A DNA stretch of 64,000 nt, from assembly GCF_002075885.1 (NCBI RefSeq), contig NZ_MDET01000045.1, positions 141,534 to 205,533 on the forward strand. The letters are read 5' to 3'. Positions 1 to 9,419 of this stretch are shown here, piece after piece. Position 1 is the stretch's first letter, and the number at the start of each line of letters is the position of its first letter. Origin of the DNA: Manganibacter manganicus. Lineage in GTDB: Bacteria; Pseudomonadota; Alphaproteobacteria; Rhizobiales; Rhizobiaceae. The notes under the pieces were generated by a model, which was not told where the DNA came from, did not search any database, and saw only the letters and a program-made list of their open reading frames with translations. A program made the position numbers and the translations under genes.

Positions 1-2158
1 AGCCGCCGAGTTCCTGCAGCATGCGCGTCGAGATCGAGGCCGAGTGGAAGGCCGGCATGACCAGCACGTTGGCCGGGCCGGTCAGCCGGATGAACGGATA
101 TTGCGCCATCGCGCGCGGGTTGAGCGCGACATCGGCGGCCATTTCGCCGTCATACTCGAAATCGACGCGTCTTTTGTCCAGGATTTTCACGGCTTCCTGT
201 ATGCGCTCCGAGCGCTCGCCCTGCGGATGGCCGAATGTGGAATAGGCCAGCATCGCCACGCGTGGTTCATAGCCCATGCGCCGCGCAAAGTTCGCCGCCT
301 CCTCGGCAATGTCGGCGATCTGCTCGGCGTTCGGCATGTCGTGAACGGCGGTGTCGGCAACGATTACGGTACGCCCCCTGGCCAGCACGATCGAAGCGCC
401 GATGACGCAATGGCCCGGCCTCGCATCGATGGCGCGGCGGATATCCTCAAGCGCGGTGGAATAGTTGCGCGTCACGCCGGTGACGATGCCATCGGCATCG
501 CCCAACGCCACCATACAGGCGGCGAAATGATTGCGGTCATTGTTGATCAGCCGCTGACAATCGCGAAACAAAAAGCCCTTCCGCTGCATGCGTTCATAGA
601 GATAGTCGGTATAGACACCGTTGCGACGCGACAGGCGGGCGTTGATGATTTCAAGACCCGGCTTGTCGAGATCGATACCGACATTGCGAGCGTTCTCCCT
701 GATAATGTCGTCGCGGCCGAGCAGGATGGCGGTGCCGAGCCTCTGGTTCACATAGGCCACCGCCGCGCGCATGACCTGTTGCTCCTCGCCCTCGGCGAAG
801 ACGATGCGCTTGGGCTGGCGGCGCACGCGGTCGTAGATGCGTTGCAAGGTGGAGGCGATCGGGTCGCGCCTGGCCGACAGTTCATTGGCGTATTTGTCGA
901 GATCGATGATCGGGCGGCGCGCAACGCCCGAGTCCATCGCCGCCCTGGCGACGGCAAGCGGCACGGCCGAAATCAGGCGTGGATCGAACGGCACCGGAAT
1001 TATGTAGGATGGGCCGAAGCGCGGGCGATTGCCCTGATAAGCGGCCGCGACGTCGTCCGGCACGTCCTTGCGGGCAAGCTCGGCCAGCGCGCGTGCGGCG
1101 GCGATCTTCATGTCGTCATTGATGGTCGTGGCCCTCACGTCGAGCGCGCCGCGAAAGATATAGGGAAAGCCCAACACATTGTTGACCTGGTTCGGGTAGT
1201 CGGAACGCCCCGTCGCCATGATGGCGTCGGCGCGGATTTCCGCCACCTCTTCCGGCGTGATCTCGGGATCGGGATTGGCCATGGCGAAGATGATCGGGTT
1301 TTCCGCCATAGAACGCACCATGTCGGGCGTCAGCGCGCCTTTGGCCGAGAGGCCGAAAAACACATCCGCACCGTCCAAGGCATCAGTCAGCGTGCGAGCC
1401 TCGGTCTTGACTGCATGCGCCGACTTCCACTGATTCATGCCTTCGGTACGACCCTGCCAGACAACCCCCTTGGTGTCGCACAGGGTAATATTCTGTGGCG
1501 CAAAGCCCATCGCCTTGATCAGTTCGATGCAGGCGATGCCGGCTGAACCGGCGCCGTTGCACACCAGCTTCGTCGTCTTCATGTCGCGGCCGGTGATTTC
1601 CAGTGCATTGATCAGGCCGGCCGTGGCGATGATGGCGGTGCCGTGCTGATCATCATGAAAGACGGGAATGTCCATCAATTCGCGCAGACGCTGCTCGATG
1701 ATGAAGCATTCGGGCGCCTTGATGTCTTCCAGATTGATGCCGCCGAAGGAGGGACCGAGATAGCGCACGCAATTGATGAACTCGTCGGCGTCCTCGGTGT
1801 CGACCTCGAGGTCGATGGCGTCGACGTCGGCGAAGCGCTTGAACAGCACCGCCTTGCCTTCCATGACCGGCTTGGAGGCGAGCGCGCCGAGATTGCCCAT
1901 GCCGAGGATGGCGGTACCGTTGGAGATGACCGCCACCATATTGCCGCGGCTGGTATAGTCGAAGGCGCGGCTCGGATCCTCGGCAATCGCCCTTACCGGC
2001 ACGGCGACACCCGGCGAATAAGCAAGGCTCAGATCGCGCTGCGTTGTCATTGGCTTGGTGGGCATGATCTCCAGCTTGCCGGGCCGGCCCATGGCATGAA
2101 ATTCCAGCGCCTCTTCGGGACTGACGGAGGGGCTGTTGTTTTCCGGTTTTCTGGCCAT
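1..2158 (-). CDS. maeB: NADP-dependent malic enzyme, MaeB type (3' end outside window)
   Basis: Oxidative decarboxylation of malate to pyruvate with reduction of NADP, in the cytoplasm. The minus-strand frame is open from an ATG at 2158 to the window edge, giving about 719 residues. MaeB proteins usually have about 760, so roughly the last 40-50 residues are missing. The N-terminal half reads as a malic enzyme (N-terminus MARKPENNSPSVSPEEALEF, then AYSPGVA, GNLGALASKPVMEGK and the FHDDQHGTA motif, followed by a nucleotide-binding GAGSAGIA). The C-terminal half from about residue 430 is the phosphotransacetylase-like domain (RIVFAEGEEQQVMRAA) typical of MaeB and thought to be regulatory. It is divergent from mutS, with about 146 bp between them. 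Truncation is only by the window edge. Confidence 0.93.
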   Translation of the reverse strand, partial: MARKPENNSPSVSPEEALEFHAMGRPGKLEIMPTKPMTTQRDLSLAYSPGVAVPVRAIAEDPSRAFDYTSRGNMVAVISNGTAILGMGNLGALASKPVMEGKAVLFKRFADVDAIDLEVDTEDADEFINCVRYLGPSFGGINLEDIKAPECFIIEQRLRELMDIPVFHDDQHGTAIIATAGLINALEITGRDMKTTKLVCNGAGSAGIACIELIKAMGFAPQNITLCDTKGVVWQGRTEGMNQWKSAHAVKTEARTLTDALDGADVFFGLSAKGALTPDMVRSMAENPIIFAMANPDPEITPEEVAEIRADAIMATGRSDYPNQVNNVLGFPYIFRGALDVRATTINDDMKIAAARALAELARKDVPDDVAAAYQGNRPRFGPSYIIPVPFDPRLISAVPLAVARAAMDSGVARRPIIDLDKYANELSARRDPIASTLQRIYDRVRRQPKRIVFAEGEEQQVMRAAVAYVNQRLGTAILLGRDDIIRENARNVGIDLDKPGLEIINARLSRRNGVYTDYLYERMQRKGFLFRDCQRLINNDRNHFAACMVALGDADGIVTGVTRNYSTALEDIRRAIDARPGHCVIGASIVLARGRTVIVADTAVHDMPNAEQIADIAEEAANFARRMGYEPRVAMLAYSTFGHPQGERSERIQEAVKILDKRRVDFEYDGEMAADVALNPRAMAQYPFIRLTGPANVLVMPAFHSASISTRMLQELGG

Positions 2159-2304
2159 GGATCGACGGTTTTCCTCACGCATGCCGCATGGCCGGTAGCA
2201 GGCCGCGGCTTTCTTTTGTGGACCATTCGGCGTTAAGGCTACACTTCGGCGCTGTAAATCGCCAAGCATAAGCGGAACACATCGAAAATTTTGGAAACAG
2301 TTTC

Positions 2305-5034
2305 TTGAACGACGAAACGCCCATCCGTGCACAAGGCGTGCCCGCTGCCACAGGCGGCGCAACACCCATGATGGAGCAGTTCCTCGAAATCAAGGCGGCG
2401 AACCCGGATTCGTTGCTGTTTTACCGCATGGGCGATTTCTACGAACTGTTTTTCGACGACGCGGAAAAGGCGAGCGCCGCGCTCGGCATCGTCCTGACCA
2501 AGCGCGGCAAACATCGGGGCGCCGACATCCCGATGTGCGGCGTGCCGGTACATGCCGCCGACGACTATCTGCAAAAGCTGATCGCGCAAGGCTTCCGCGT
2601 CGCGGTCTGCGAGCAGATCGAAGATCCGGCAGAGGCGAAGAAGCGCGGCTCCAAGTCGGTGGTCCGGCGCGACGTGATCCGGCTGGTGACACCCGGCACC
2701 ATCACCGAGGACAAGCTGCTGGCGCCGGCCGAGGCCAATTATCTGATGGCGCTGGGGCGGGTGAAGGGGGCGGGCGACGCGACGGGGAACAAGGGCAGCT
2801 TCGCGCTCGCCTGGATCGACATTTCCACCGGCGCCTTCCATGTCTGCGAGACGACCGCCGAAAGGCTTCTCGCCGATATCGCCCGCGTCGATCCGCGCGA
2901 ATTGCTCGTCGCCGAGCCGGTGTTCTTCGATCCCGACCTCAAGCCGGTGTTCGATCTTCTTGGCCGCGTCACCAGTCCGCAGCCGGCGAACCTGTTCGAT
3001 TCAGCCGCGGCGCCGCAGCGCATTGCGCGCTTCTTCGAGGTGGCGACACCGGACAGTTTCGGCACATTCTCACGCGCCGAATTGGCGGCGATCTCCGCGA
3101 CCATCGCCTATGTCGAGAAGACGCAGAAGGCCGAACGGCCGCCGCTGTCGCACCCGCAGCGCGAGGAAAACGGCGCGAGCCTGTTCATCGACCCGGCAAC
3201 GCGCGCCAATCTCGAACTGCTGCGCACCTTGTCGGGCAACCGCGACGGTTCGCTGGTCAAGGCGATCGACCGCACCGTGACCGGCGGCGGCGCGCGGCTT
3301 CTGGCCGAGCGGCTGACAGCGCCGCTGACCGATCCGGCGGCCATCGCCGAGCGGCTCGATTCGGTGTCCTTTTTCAGAACTGAACCGAGACTGTGCGAGG
3401 CCCTACGGCTGGCGCTGAAGGGCGTCGCCGACATGCCGCGCGCGCTTTCGCGGCTGGCGCTCAACCGCGGCGGCCCGCGCGATCTCGGTGCATTGCGTGC
3501 CGGCTTCCAGGCGGCACGAGAGATTGCCGGGCTTTTCACCGACAAAAGCGCGCCGAAGGAACTGGCGTCGGCCATCGCGGCCATTCGCTCCCTGCCTTCT
3601 GCGCTCGCCGATCATCTGGGCCAGGCGCTGGCCGACGAATTGCCGCTGCTCAAGCGCGACGGCGGCTTCCTGCGCGCCGCCTATCATACCGAGCTGGACG
3701 AAATGCGGGCGCTGCGCGACAGCACGCGCAAGGTCGTTGCCGCCATGGAGCGCGACCTTGCCGAGGAAACCGGCATCAGATCGCTAAAGATCCGGCACAA
3801 CAATGTGCTGGGCTATTATATCGAGGTGACCGCCAACCATGCCGGCACAATGAACGGCACGGACGACGCCAAGGCGCGATTCATCCATCGCCAAACCATG
3901 GCCAACGCCATGCGCTTCACCACCACCGAACTGGCGGGGCTGGAAACGAAGATCGCCAATGCCGCCGACCGCGTATTGGCCATCGAACTTGCCGCCTTCG
4001 AGACGCTCGTCGCGGAGGCCGTGGCCGAGGCGGAAAAGATTCGCGCAGGCGCGCAGGCACTTGCGGTGCTCGACGTGTCGGCGGCGCTGGCGCTGCTCTC
4101 GGAGGCTGAGAACTGGTGCCGACCGCAGGTGGATGCCAGCCTCGCCTTTACGATCGACGGCGGACGGCATCCGGTGGTGGAACAGGCGCTGCGCCGCTCG
4201 GGCGAAGGGCCGTTTGTCGCCAATGATTGCGACCTCTCACCCGAAGGGGACGGTCTGGCTGGCGTCATCTGGCTGCTTACCGGCCCCAATATGGGCGGCA
4301 AATCGACTTTCCTGCGCCAGAATGCCCTTGTCGCCATTCTCGCGCAGATGGGCTCCTTCGTGCCCGCGCAAAGCGCGCATATCGGCGTGGTGGACCGGCT
4401 GTTCTCCCGCGTCGGCGCCTCCGACGATCTGGCGCGCGGACGTTCCACCTTCATGGTCGAGATGGTGGAGACGGCGGCCATCTTGAATCAGGCCGGCGAG
4501 CGGGCGCTGGTGATCCTCGATGAGATCGGCCGCGGTACCGCCACGTTCGACGGGCTGTCCATCGCCTGGGCGGCGGTGGAATATCTGCATGAGAAAAACC
4601 GCTGTCGGGCGATTTTCGCCACGCATTTCCATGAGATGACGGCGCTTTCCGGCAAGCTGTCGCGCCTGCACAATGTCACCATGCGGGTGAAGGAGTGGGA
4701 GGGCGATGTCGTCTTCCTGCACGAGGTCGGCATGGGCGCGGCCGACCGCAGCTACGGCGTGCAGGTGGCGCGCCTCGCCGGGCTGCCGGAAGCGGTGGTG
4801 GCGCGCGCCCGCGAGGTGCTGCACCAGCTTGAGGAAGGCGAGATCGCCGGCAAGGCCGACCGGTTGGTGGACGATCTGCCGCTGTTTTCGGTCGCGGTAA
4901 AGCGCGAGACGGCCAAACCTGCAAAGCATGACAACGCGTTGGGCGGCGCACTGGCCGCGCTCCACCCCGACGAGATGACGCCGCGCGAAGCGCTGGAGGC
5001 GCTGTATCGCTTGAAAGGGATGTCGAGCGGCTAA
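2305..5034 (+). CDS. mutS: DNA mismatch repair protein MutS
   Basis: Recognises mispairs and small loops and starts methyl-independent mismatch repair. At 909 aa it matches rhizobial MutS length. The mismatch-reading motif GDFYELFF (Phe and Glu that contact the mispair) lies near residue 46. The lever/clamp region follows, then the ATPase with Walker A GPNMGGKS at about 658, Walker B VILDEIGRGTATFDGLS and the ATP-sensing ATHFHEMTAL. The frame opens with TTG at 2305. An in-frame ATG at 2368 would remove only a poorly conserved N-terminal tail, so the start is uncertain by about 21 residues. It stands alone on the plus strand, against the local minus-strand trend. Confidence 0.97.
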   Translation: MNDETPIRAQGVPAATGGATPMMEQFLEIKAANPDSLLFYRMGDFYELFFDDAEKASAALGIVLTKRGKHRGADIPMCGVPVHAADDYLQKLIAQGFRVAVCEQIEDPAEAKKRGSKSVVRRDVIRLVTPGTITEDKLLAPAEANYLMALGRVKGAGDATGNKGSFALAWIDISTGAFHVCETTAERLLADIARVDPRELLVAEPVFFDPDLKPVFDLLGRVTSPQPANLFDSAAAPQRIARFFEVATPDSFGTFSRAELAAISATIAYVEKTQKAERPPLSHPQREENGASLFIDPATRANLELLRTLSGNRDGSLVKAIDRTVTGGGARLLAERLTAPLTDPAAIAERLDSVSFFRTEPRLCEALRLALKGVADMPRALSRLALNRGGPRDLGALRAGFQAAREIAGLFTDKSAPKELASAIAAIRSLPSALADHLGQALADELPLLKRDGGFLRAAYHTELDEMRALRDSTRKVVAAMERDLAEETGIRSLKIRHNNVLGYYIEVTANHAGTMNGTDDAKARFIHRQTMANAMRFTTTELAGLETKIANAADRVLAIELAAFETLVAEAVAEAEKIRAGAQALAVLDVSAALALLSEAENWCRPQVDASLAFTIDGGRHPVVEQALRRSGEGPFVANDCDLSPEGDGLAGVIWLLTGPNMGGKSTFLRQNALVAILAQMGSFVPAQSAHIGVVDRLFSRVGASDDLARGRSTFMVEMVETAAILNQAGERALVILDEIGRGTATFDGLSIAWAAVEYLHEKNRCRAIFATHFHEMTALSGKLSRLHNVTMRVKEWEGDVVFLHEVGMGAADRSYGVQVARLAGLPEAVVARAREVLHQLEEGEIAGKADRLVDDLPLFSVAVKRETAKPAKHDNALGGALAALHPDEMTPREALEALYRLKGMSSG

Positions 5035-5208
5035 TAGAGCACGGCCCATGACAACAGGACGTTACGGAAGGCCCACTTGCGATCATGGCCATCCACACCG
5101 AAGGCGAGATTATGCCGCCTTGTGGCCGCTGCCGAAATTCATTTCCGGCATTGTCGGTTTCCGTGCTCCCCGCCCGTCCTAGGTATGTGCAAGCGAAGGA
5201 GAACTGTC

Positions 5209-5904
5209 ATGCAGAACCTTACCCCTGCAACGGAGCTGGCCGAACGAAACGCCTATCGCGTTCCTCATGAGAGCGCAGAATACCGCAAAGCGCGCACGGC
5301 GCTTTTGGCCGAGGAGATCGAACTCAGGCGTCATATCGAACGCGTTGCCAAGCAGCGTCGCGCCCTGCCGCCCGGCGCCGAAATCAAGAAGGACTACGTG
5401 TTCAAGGGCGAAAACGGGCCGGTGCATTTCGCAGAACTTTTCGGCAGTCACGATACGCTGGCGATCTATACCTATATGTTCGGGCCGGAGCGGCAACGGC
5501 CATGCCCCATGTGCACAGCCATGCTGGGCGGGCTCGCCGGCAATGCCGCCGATATTCGACAGCGCATGGCGCTCGCCGTCGTGGCCCGCGCGCCGATCGA
5601 CCGATTGCTCGCCTTCAAGCAGGAACGTGGATGGACGAATCTTCCGCTCTATACCGACGCGGACGAGGCGTTCGGTCGCGATTTCGGCAACTGGACCGAT
5701 GAGGGTGACTGGCCGGGCTATCACGTATTTAGCAAGCGCGACGGCTCTATCCGGCATTTCTGGAGCGGCGAGATGGGCGGGGAAACCGCCGATCCCGGCC
5801 AGGACCCGCGCGGGGCGCCGGACTTCACACCGCTGTGGAACGTGCTGGACACCGCGCCCGAGGGCCGCGACCCGCATTGGTATCCGAAGGTCGATTACGC
5901 CTGA
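5209..5904 (+). CDS. DUF899 family thioredoxin-fold protein
   Basis: A 231-residue protein of the DUF899 group, thioredoxin-like proteins of unknown substrate. Family hallmarks are visible: YVFKGENGPVHFAELFG, a central RPCPMCTAML segment with a CPMC-type pair of cysteines, then the GDWPGYHVFSKRDG and IRHFWSGEMG strands. ATG 5209 is preferred because AAGGAGA sits about 6 bases upstream; longer frames reaching back to 5077 have no comparable site. The last 10 bases overlap the 3' end of the convergent XRE regulator gene. A redox or antioxidant role is a guess from the fold only. Confidence 0.85.
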   Translation: MQNLTPATELAERNAYRVPHESAEYRKARTALLAEEIELRRHIERVAKQRRALPPGAEIKKDYVFKGENGPVHFAELFGSHDTLAIYTYMFGPERQRPCPMCTAMLGGLAGNAADIRQRMALAVVARAPIDRLLAFKQERGWTNLPLYTDADEAFGRDFGNWTDEGDWPGYHVFSKRDGSIRHFWSGEMGGETADPGQDPRGAPDFTPLWNVLDTAPEGRDPHWYPKVDYA

Positions 5905-6275
5905 GATTCTGTCTTGTGCGCCAGCGTTTTGCGGATTTCCGCCGTGAGCGCCTTGAGGTCGGCCTCGTCCAGCCGGCCGATATTCTCGGCAAGCAGATTG
6001 GCAAGTTCGGTGGCGGCTGGCGGCAGGCCGGCGGTAACCAGCTTGACGCGCGGATGCGAGCTTTCGGCGAGGCGCTGCAATTCCTCGGCGTCATCCCAGA
6101 TGACATTGAAATAGCCGATAATCTTCTGGATCAGCGTCCAGCTCGGCACGCCGCGTCGCCCGTGCTCAAGCGCCGAAAGATAGGCGGCGCTGACGCCGAT
6201 GGCGGCTGCCATCTCCTTCTGGTTCAGACCGCGCTCCTGCCGGAGCGCGCGGATGCGTTCGCCAAGCGGGGTCAT
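5895..6275 (-). CDS. XRE-family helix-turn-helix transcriptional regulator
   Basis: A 126-residue DNA-binding protein. Residues about 5-60 form an HTH_XRE domain (IRALRQERGLNQKEMAAAIG followed by VSAAYLSALEHGRRG), and a short helical tail follows. It is the last gene of the mltA-smr-XRE chain: its ATG overlaps the smr stop by 4 bases (ATGA), implying translational coupling. Its 3' end overlaps the convergent DUF899 gene by 10 bases. The target is unknown. The conserved arrangement behind a murein transglycosylase hints at an envelope or housekeeping role, but that is inference. Confidence 0.85.
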   Translation of the reverse strand: MTPLGERIRALRQERGLNQKEMAAAIGVSAAYLSALEHGRRGVPSWTLIQKIIGYFNVIWDDAEELQRLAESSHPRVKLVTAGLPPAATELANLLAENIGRLDEADLKALTAEIRKTLAHKTESQA

Positions 6276-6805
6276 GGCTTTCCAACACGGCGCAGACGGA
6301 CATAGAGCGCGCCGCCGCCGCCGTGATGGCGCGCCGCGTGATCATGGCTCGACACCAGATGCCGGAAAGCCGGCGTCGAGAGCCAGGCCGGCACGGCGCG
6401 GCGCAACACACCATCGCCGCCCGATGACGATCCCTTCCCGGTGATGACCAGCACATAGCGGACGCCGCCAGCATGGGCGCGACTAAGGAAGGTATAGAGC
6501 AGCGAATAGGCCTCGCTTTGCGTCAGCCCGTGCAGATCGACACGGCCTTCGATGGGCAGCCGGCCTTTCGACAGCTTGTCGTGCGTCGGCACGTCCAATG
6601 CATGAAGGGCCGGCATGGGCTTCGGCTTGGCTGCGGGTGTCGCGGGTGCGGCGACGCGCGACTGCTCAACGGGAGCCGATTCGGGCGGCGGTGCAACGAC
6701 TGGAACCTCAACGGCCCGCCTGCCCTTGAGCGGCATGGCGCTGCGGGCCACAAGGCTCCACAAGACGCGATCCTCCTCGCTCAATAGGTTTGCACTTCGG
6801 CTCAT
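6272..6805 (-). CDS. Smr domain protein (MutS2-type small nuclease domain)
   Basis: A 177-residue stand-alone Smr protein. A Pro/Ala-rich low-complexity linker (residues about 35-70) precedes the Smr domain, seen as GRVDLHGLTQSEAYSLLYTF, the YVLVITGKGS motif and the closing HHGGGGALYVRLRR. Smr domains cut or nick branched or structured nucleic acid, and some act on ribosome-stalled mRNA. The start at 6805 overlaps the mltA stop by 4 bases, so the gene is part of the timA-mltA-smr-XRE operon. There is no catalytic MutS ATPase domain, so this is not MutS2 itself. Confidence 0.88.
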   Translation of the reverse strand: MSRSANLLSEEDRVLWSLVARSAMPLKGRRAVEVPVVAPPPESAPVEQSRVAAPATPAAKPKPMPALHALDVPTHDKLSKGRLPIEGRVDLHGLTQSEAYSLLYTFLSRAHAGGVRYVLVITGKGSSSGGDGVLRRAVPAWLSTPAFRHLVSSHDHAARHHGGGGALYVRLRRVGKP

Positions 6806-7893
6806 CGCACGGCCTCGGGCATGAGCGAACGCGGCACCAGAGCGAAGAAACCGGCCGAACTGCGCACCACGCCGGCAATCTCACCCGCCGCATCGCCCGA
6901 ACCGGCAAAAAGATCGCCGCGCGCCGGGCCGGTGATGGCCGAACCGGTATCCTGCGCAATCATCAGCCGCCGGAAAGGTACGCCGCCGAACGCGGTCAGT
7001 GTCGGGGCGTCGACATAAAATGGCGTGCCGAATGTGTGCAGCAGGCGATCGACGGCAAGCGAGCGGCCGGGCGTCAGCGGCACCTTGGCGGCAGCCACCG
7101 GCCCCAATGCCGGACCGTCCACCGCGGCCTCGCGAAAGAAGATATAGGAGCGGTTCTGCCAAAGGATTTCGTCGATGCGTTCGGGATGGGTGCGAAACCA
7201 GCCGCGGATCGACTGCATGGTGACATCGGCCAGCGGAATCTCGCCGAGACCGGCGAGCACGCCGCCCGGCCCGGTGAAACGCTGGCCGGATTTGGCCGCA
7301 TAGGTGACGCGCACCAATCGTCCGTCGGTCATCTTCAGCCGCGCGGCACCTTGCACATGAACGAAAAAGGCGTCCACTTTTTCGGCCAGCCAGGCGATTT
7401 CCAACCCCCTGCCCGCCAACGCACCGCTCTCGATGGCCGCGCGGTCGAAATATTCGACCAAGCCTGCCGGCGTCGCGCGGGCAAAAGCGAGATAGGGGTC
7501 CATGCCGGCCGGGCGATCGGCATCATCGACAGAAACGAGATCATGCGGCCGCGCCAGAAGCGGGACGGTAAATTTCCCGGTGCGAATCGGGGACGCTTCC
7601 ACCTCCGGTTCGTAGAAGCCGGTCACGAAACCGTCACCGGCTATGCGTGCGGCCAGGAAGTGCCGTTCAAAGAAGGCGCGCGCGATATTTCGATTCGATA
7701 CCGAAACAGCCCTTGCTTCAGCGTAGGCCGGTGCGAAAGCCTCGAAGGCGATGCCGAGCGCGCCACTACGATAAGGTTTTTCAAGTATATGGAAGGCGGA
7801 GCGGCGAAAGGCGGCAAACGTCGCCGCATGATCGTCTTCCTCCCAGCCGGGCAGATCCGCAAAGCGCGCCGGTTGAAAAAGGGGCGACAGCAC
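6802..7893 (-). CDS. mltA: MltA-type lytic murein transglycosylase
   Basis: Cleaves the beta-1,4 MurNAc-GlcNAc bond of peptidoglycan, leaving 1,6-anhydro ends. At 363 aa it carries the MltA core (GFYEPEVEAS near residue 80, SYIFFREA) and the C-terminal 3D domain with the catalytic-Asp region QDTGSAITGPARGDLFAGSG. GTG at 7893 is chosen because GGAGG stands 7 bases upstream; a longer frame to 8007 would overlap the timA gene and translates to non-conserved sequence. With this start no signal peptide or lipobox is visible, which is odd for an envelope enzyme; export may use another route or the start may be mis-set. It is followed directly by smr. Confidence 0.88.
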   Translation of the reverse strand: MLSPLFQPARFADLPGWEEDDHAATFAAFRRSAFHILEKPYRSGALGIAFEAFAPAYAEARAVSVSNRNIARAFFERHFLAARIAGDGFVTGFYEPEVEASPIRTGKFTVPLLARPHDLVSVDDADRPAGMDPYLAFARATPAGLVEYFDRAAIESGALAGRGLEIAWLAEKVDAFFVHVQGAARLKMTDGRLVRVTYAAKSGQRFTGPGGVLAGLGEIPLADVTMQSIRGWFRTHPERIDEILWQNRSYIFFREAAVDGPALGPVAAAKVPLTPGRSLAVDRLLHTFGTPFYVDAPTLTAFGGVPFRRLMIAQDTGSAITGPARGDLFAGSGDAAGEIAGVVRSSAGFFALVPRSLMPEAVR

Positions 7894-7915
7894 CGCAGGG
7901 CCTCCAGTATCAGGC

Positions 7916-8635
7916 CTAGTCTTCCGCCTCGGTGGCGACCAGCTTCCAGTTGGGATCGCGCGAGCGGGTGTCGCGGGCAAAAGTCCACACATCCTTGACC
8001 TCGGCAACCGTCTCGGGGTCGCCGTCGATCACCGTACCCGCCTTGTCCAGCGTCGCGGAAATCAGTTCGCTGACGATACGCAGGGTGACATGCGCCTCGC
8101 CGCCCTTCATCTCGGCAGCGACGATGTCGGCCTTGTCGATACCAACAAAGGAGGACTGAACCTTTTCGCCCTTGCCCTCGCGGTCGGCGATGGCGGCAAC
8201 GAAACCGTCATAAACTTCGCGCGACAGGAGATTTTTCAGCGTCTTGCGATCGCCCTCGGCATAGGCCATCACGATCATCTCATAGGCCATCTTGGCGCCA
8301 TCGACGAACCCCTTGGGATCGAAGGCGGCGTCATTGTCCTTCACGGCGCGCAGGCCCTTGTTGAGATCGGTGTCCGCCTTAGCAATGGCGTCGATCGCCG
8401 CATAAGGGTCCGGCGCCGGTTCGCCGGCCGGGTTCTTGCGCGGCAGCGATACGACATTGTCCGCAGCCTTGCCGCTATCGGCATCGCCGGCGCGGGCGGT
8501 GCGATAGGGATCGAAGGGTGGCTTCTCGTTGCCGGTGCGCCGGCCCAGTACATTGCGCAACTGGAAAAAGATCACCACGGCGGCAACCAGGAAGAAGATC
8601 GTCCCGAAGTCGAAAAAGCCCATATCGTATGCCAT
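7916..8635 (-). CDS. Tim44/TimA-family membrane-anchored protein
   Basis: A 239-residue protein with an N-terminal membrane helix (residues about 6-27, GFFDFGTIFFLVAAVVIFF), a charged Pro-rich linker and a C-terminal Tim44-like domain from about 95 to the end (the FVDGAKMAYEMIVMAYAEGD region and the final strands VTLRIVSELISATL and DVWTFARDT). Bacterial homologues (TimA in Caulobacter) resemble mitochondrial Tim44 but are not a proven part of a translocase. ATG 8635 has AAAGGA about 5 bases upstream. It heads the operon timA-mltA-smr-XRE and is divergent from fxsA. Confidence 0.87.
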   Translation of the reverse strand: MAYDMGFFDFGTIFFLVAAVVIFFQLRNVLGRRTGNEKPPFDPYRTARAGDADSGKAADNVVSLPRKNPAGEPAPDPYAAIDAIAKADTDLNKGLRAVKDNDAAFDPKGFVDGAKMAYEMIVMAYAEGDRKTLKNLLSREVYDGFVAAIADREGKGEKVQSSFVGIDKADIVAAEMKGGEAHVTLRIVSELISATLDKAGTVIDGDPETVAEVKDVWTFARDTRSRDPNWKLVATEAED

Positions 8636-8812
8636 TCAGTCCTTTCCCGACCGTTCATCCTGGCCACGCCGCCCTTGAGCATGCGATCATTGAAAAACAT
8701 ATAGATCGCGCTAGGGTATCATTCAAATCAAAGCCAGCCATACCTATGTGAAGAAGCCAATGCCAGCGGCGAATCGTCCGATGGCGCGCGATCGTGCGAA
8801 CAGGATCACAAT

Positions 8813-9328
8813 TTGCGGATATCCATTCTTCCTTTCCTCCTCCTGGCGTTCCCTTTGCTGGAGATTGCCGGTTTTGTTGTCGTCGGGCAACAGATCGGTG
8901 CGCTGGCGACGATCGGGCTGGTGATCGCCTCATCGATTGCCGGCAGCCTGCTGCTGCGCCATCAGGGGTTCGGCGTGATGGCGCGGGCGCGCCAGGAAAT
9001 CGATGCGGGGCGTGATCCCAGCCGGCATCTCGCCCATGGCGTCATGGTCCTGCTGGCGGCGGTGCTGCTCATTATCCCCGGCTTCATCACCGATATTTTC
9101 GGCCTGCTGCTTTTCCTCCCGCCGGTGCGCGATCTCGCATGGCGGCTGTTTAAGAAGCGGATCGTGACCGTGACCAGCTTCGGCGCCGATTTCAGCACCG
9201 GCGGTTTCCGCTCGCGGGGCGGCAATCGCACGATAGACCTCGATGACGACGATTTCTCGCGCGACGACGACACAAATCCGCATGGCCGCGATCCCAACTC
9301 GCCATGGCGGCGGCTCGGCGGCGATTGA
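8813..9328 (+). CDS. fxsA: FxsA family membrane protein
   Basis: A 171-residue inner-membrane protein of the FxsA family (E. coli FxsA relieves phage T7 exclusion by F plasmid when overproduced; the normal role is unclear). Hydrophobic segments lie at about 5-27, 29-45 and 75-102. Conserved features include the PLLEIAGFVVVG start and LLLIIPGFITDIFGLLLFLP. The tail is hydrophilic and acidic, with a run of aspartates (DLDDDDF). The frame starts with TTG at 8813 after an AGGA. It is divergent from timA and 91 bp upstream of secB. Confidence 0.88.
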   Translation: MRISILPFLLLAFPLLEIAGFVVVGQQIGALATIGLVIASSIAGSLLLRHQGFGVMARARQEIDAGRDPSRHLAHGVMVLLAAVLLIIPGFITDIFGLLLFLPPVRDLAWRLFKKRIVTVTSFGADFSTGGFRSRGGNRTIDLDDDDFSRDDDTNPHGRDPNSPWRRLGGD

Positions 9329-9419
9329 TCCGCGAAAACCTTGTCTTGCCGGGCCGGCCATGATAGCCAAACCCCGATTTCAATCGGGGCCTGAAAGGTC
9401 CGAATAAGGGATAGGGCTC

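Noticed and set aside
44..1546. Long plus-strand open frame (500 codons) opposite maeB
   Set aside because: Composition is His/Arg/Asp-rich and unlike any family. The minus strand encodes a clear malic enzyme over the same bases.
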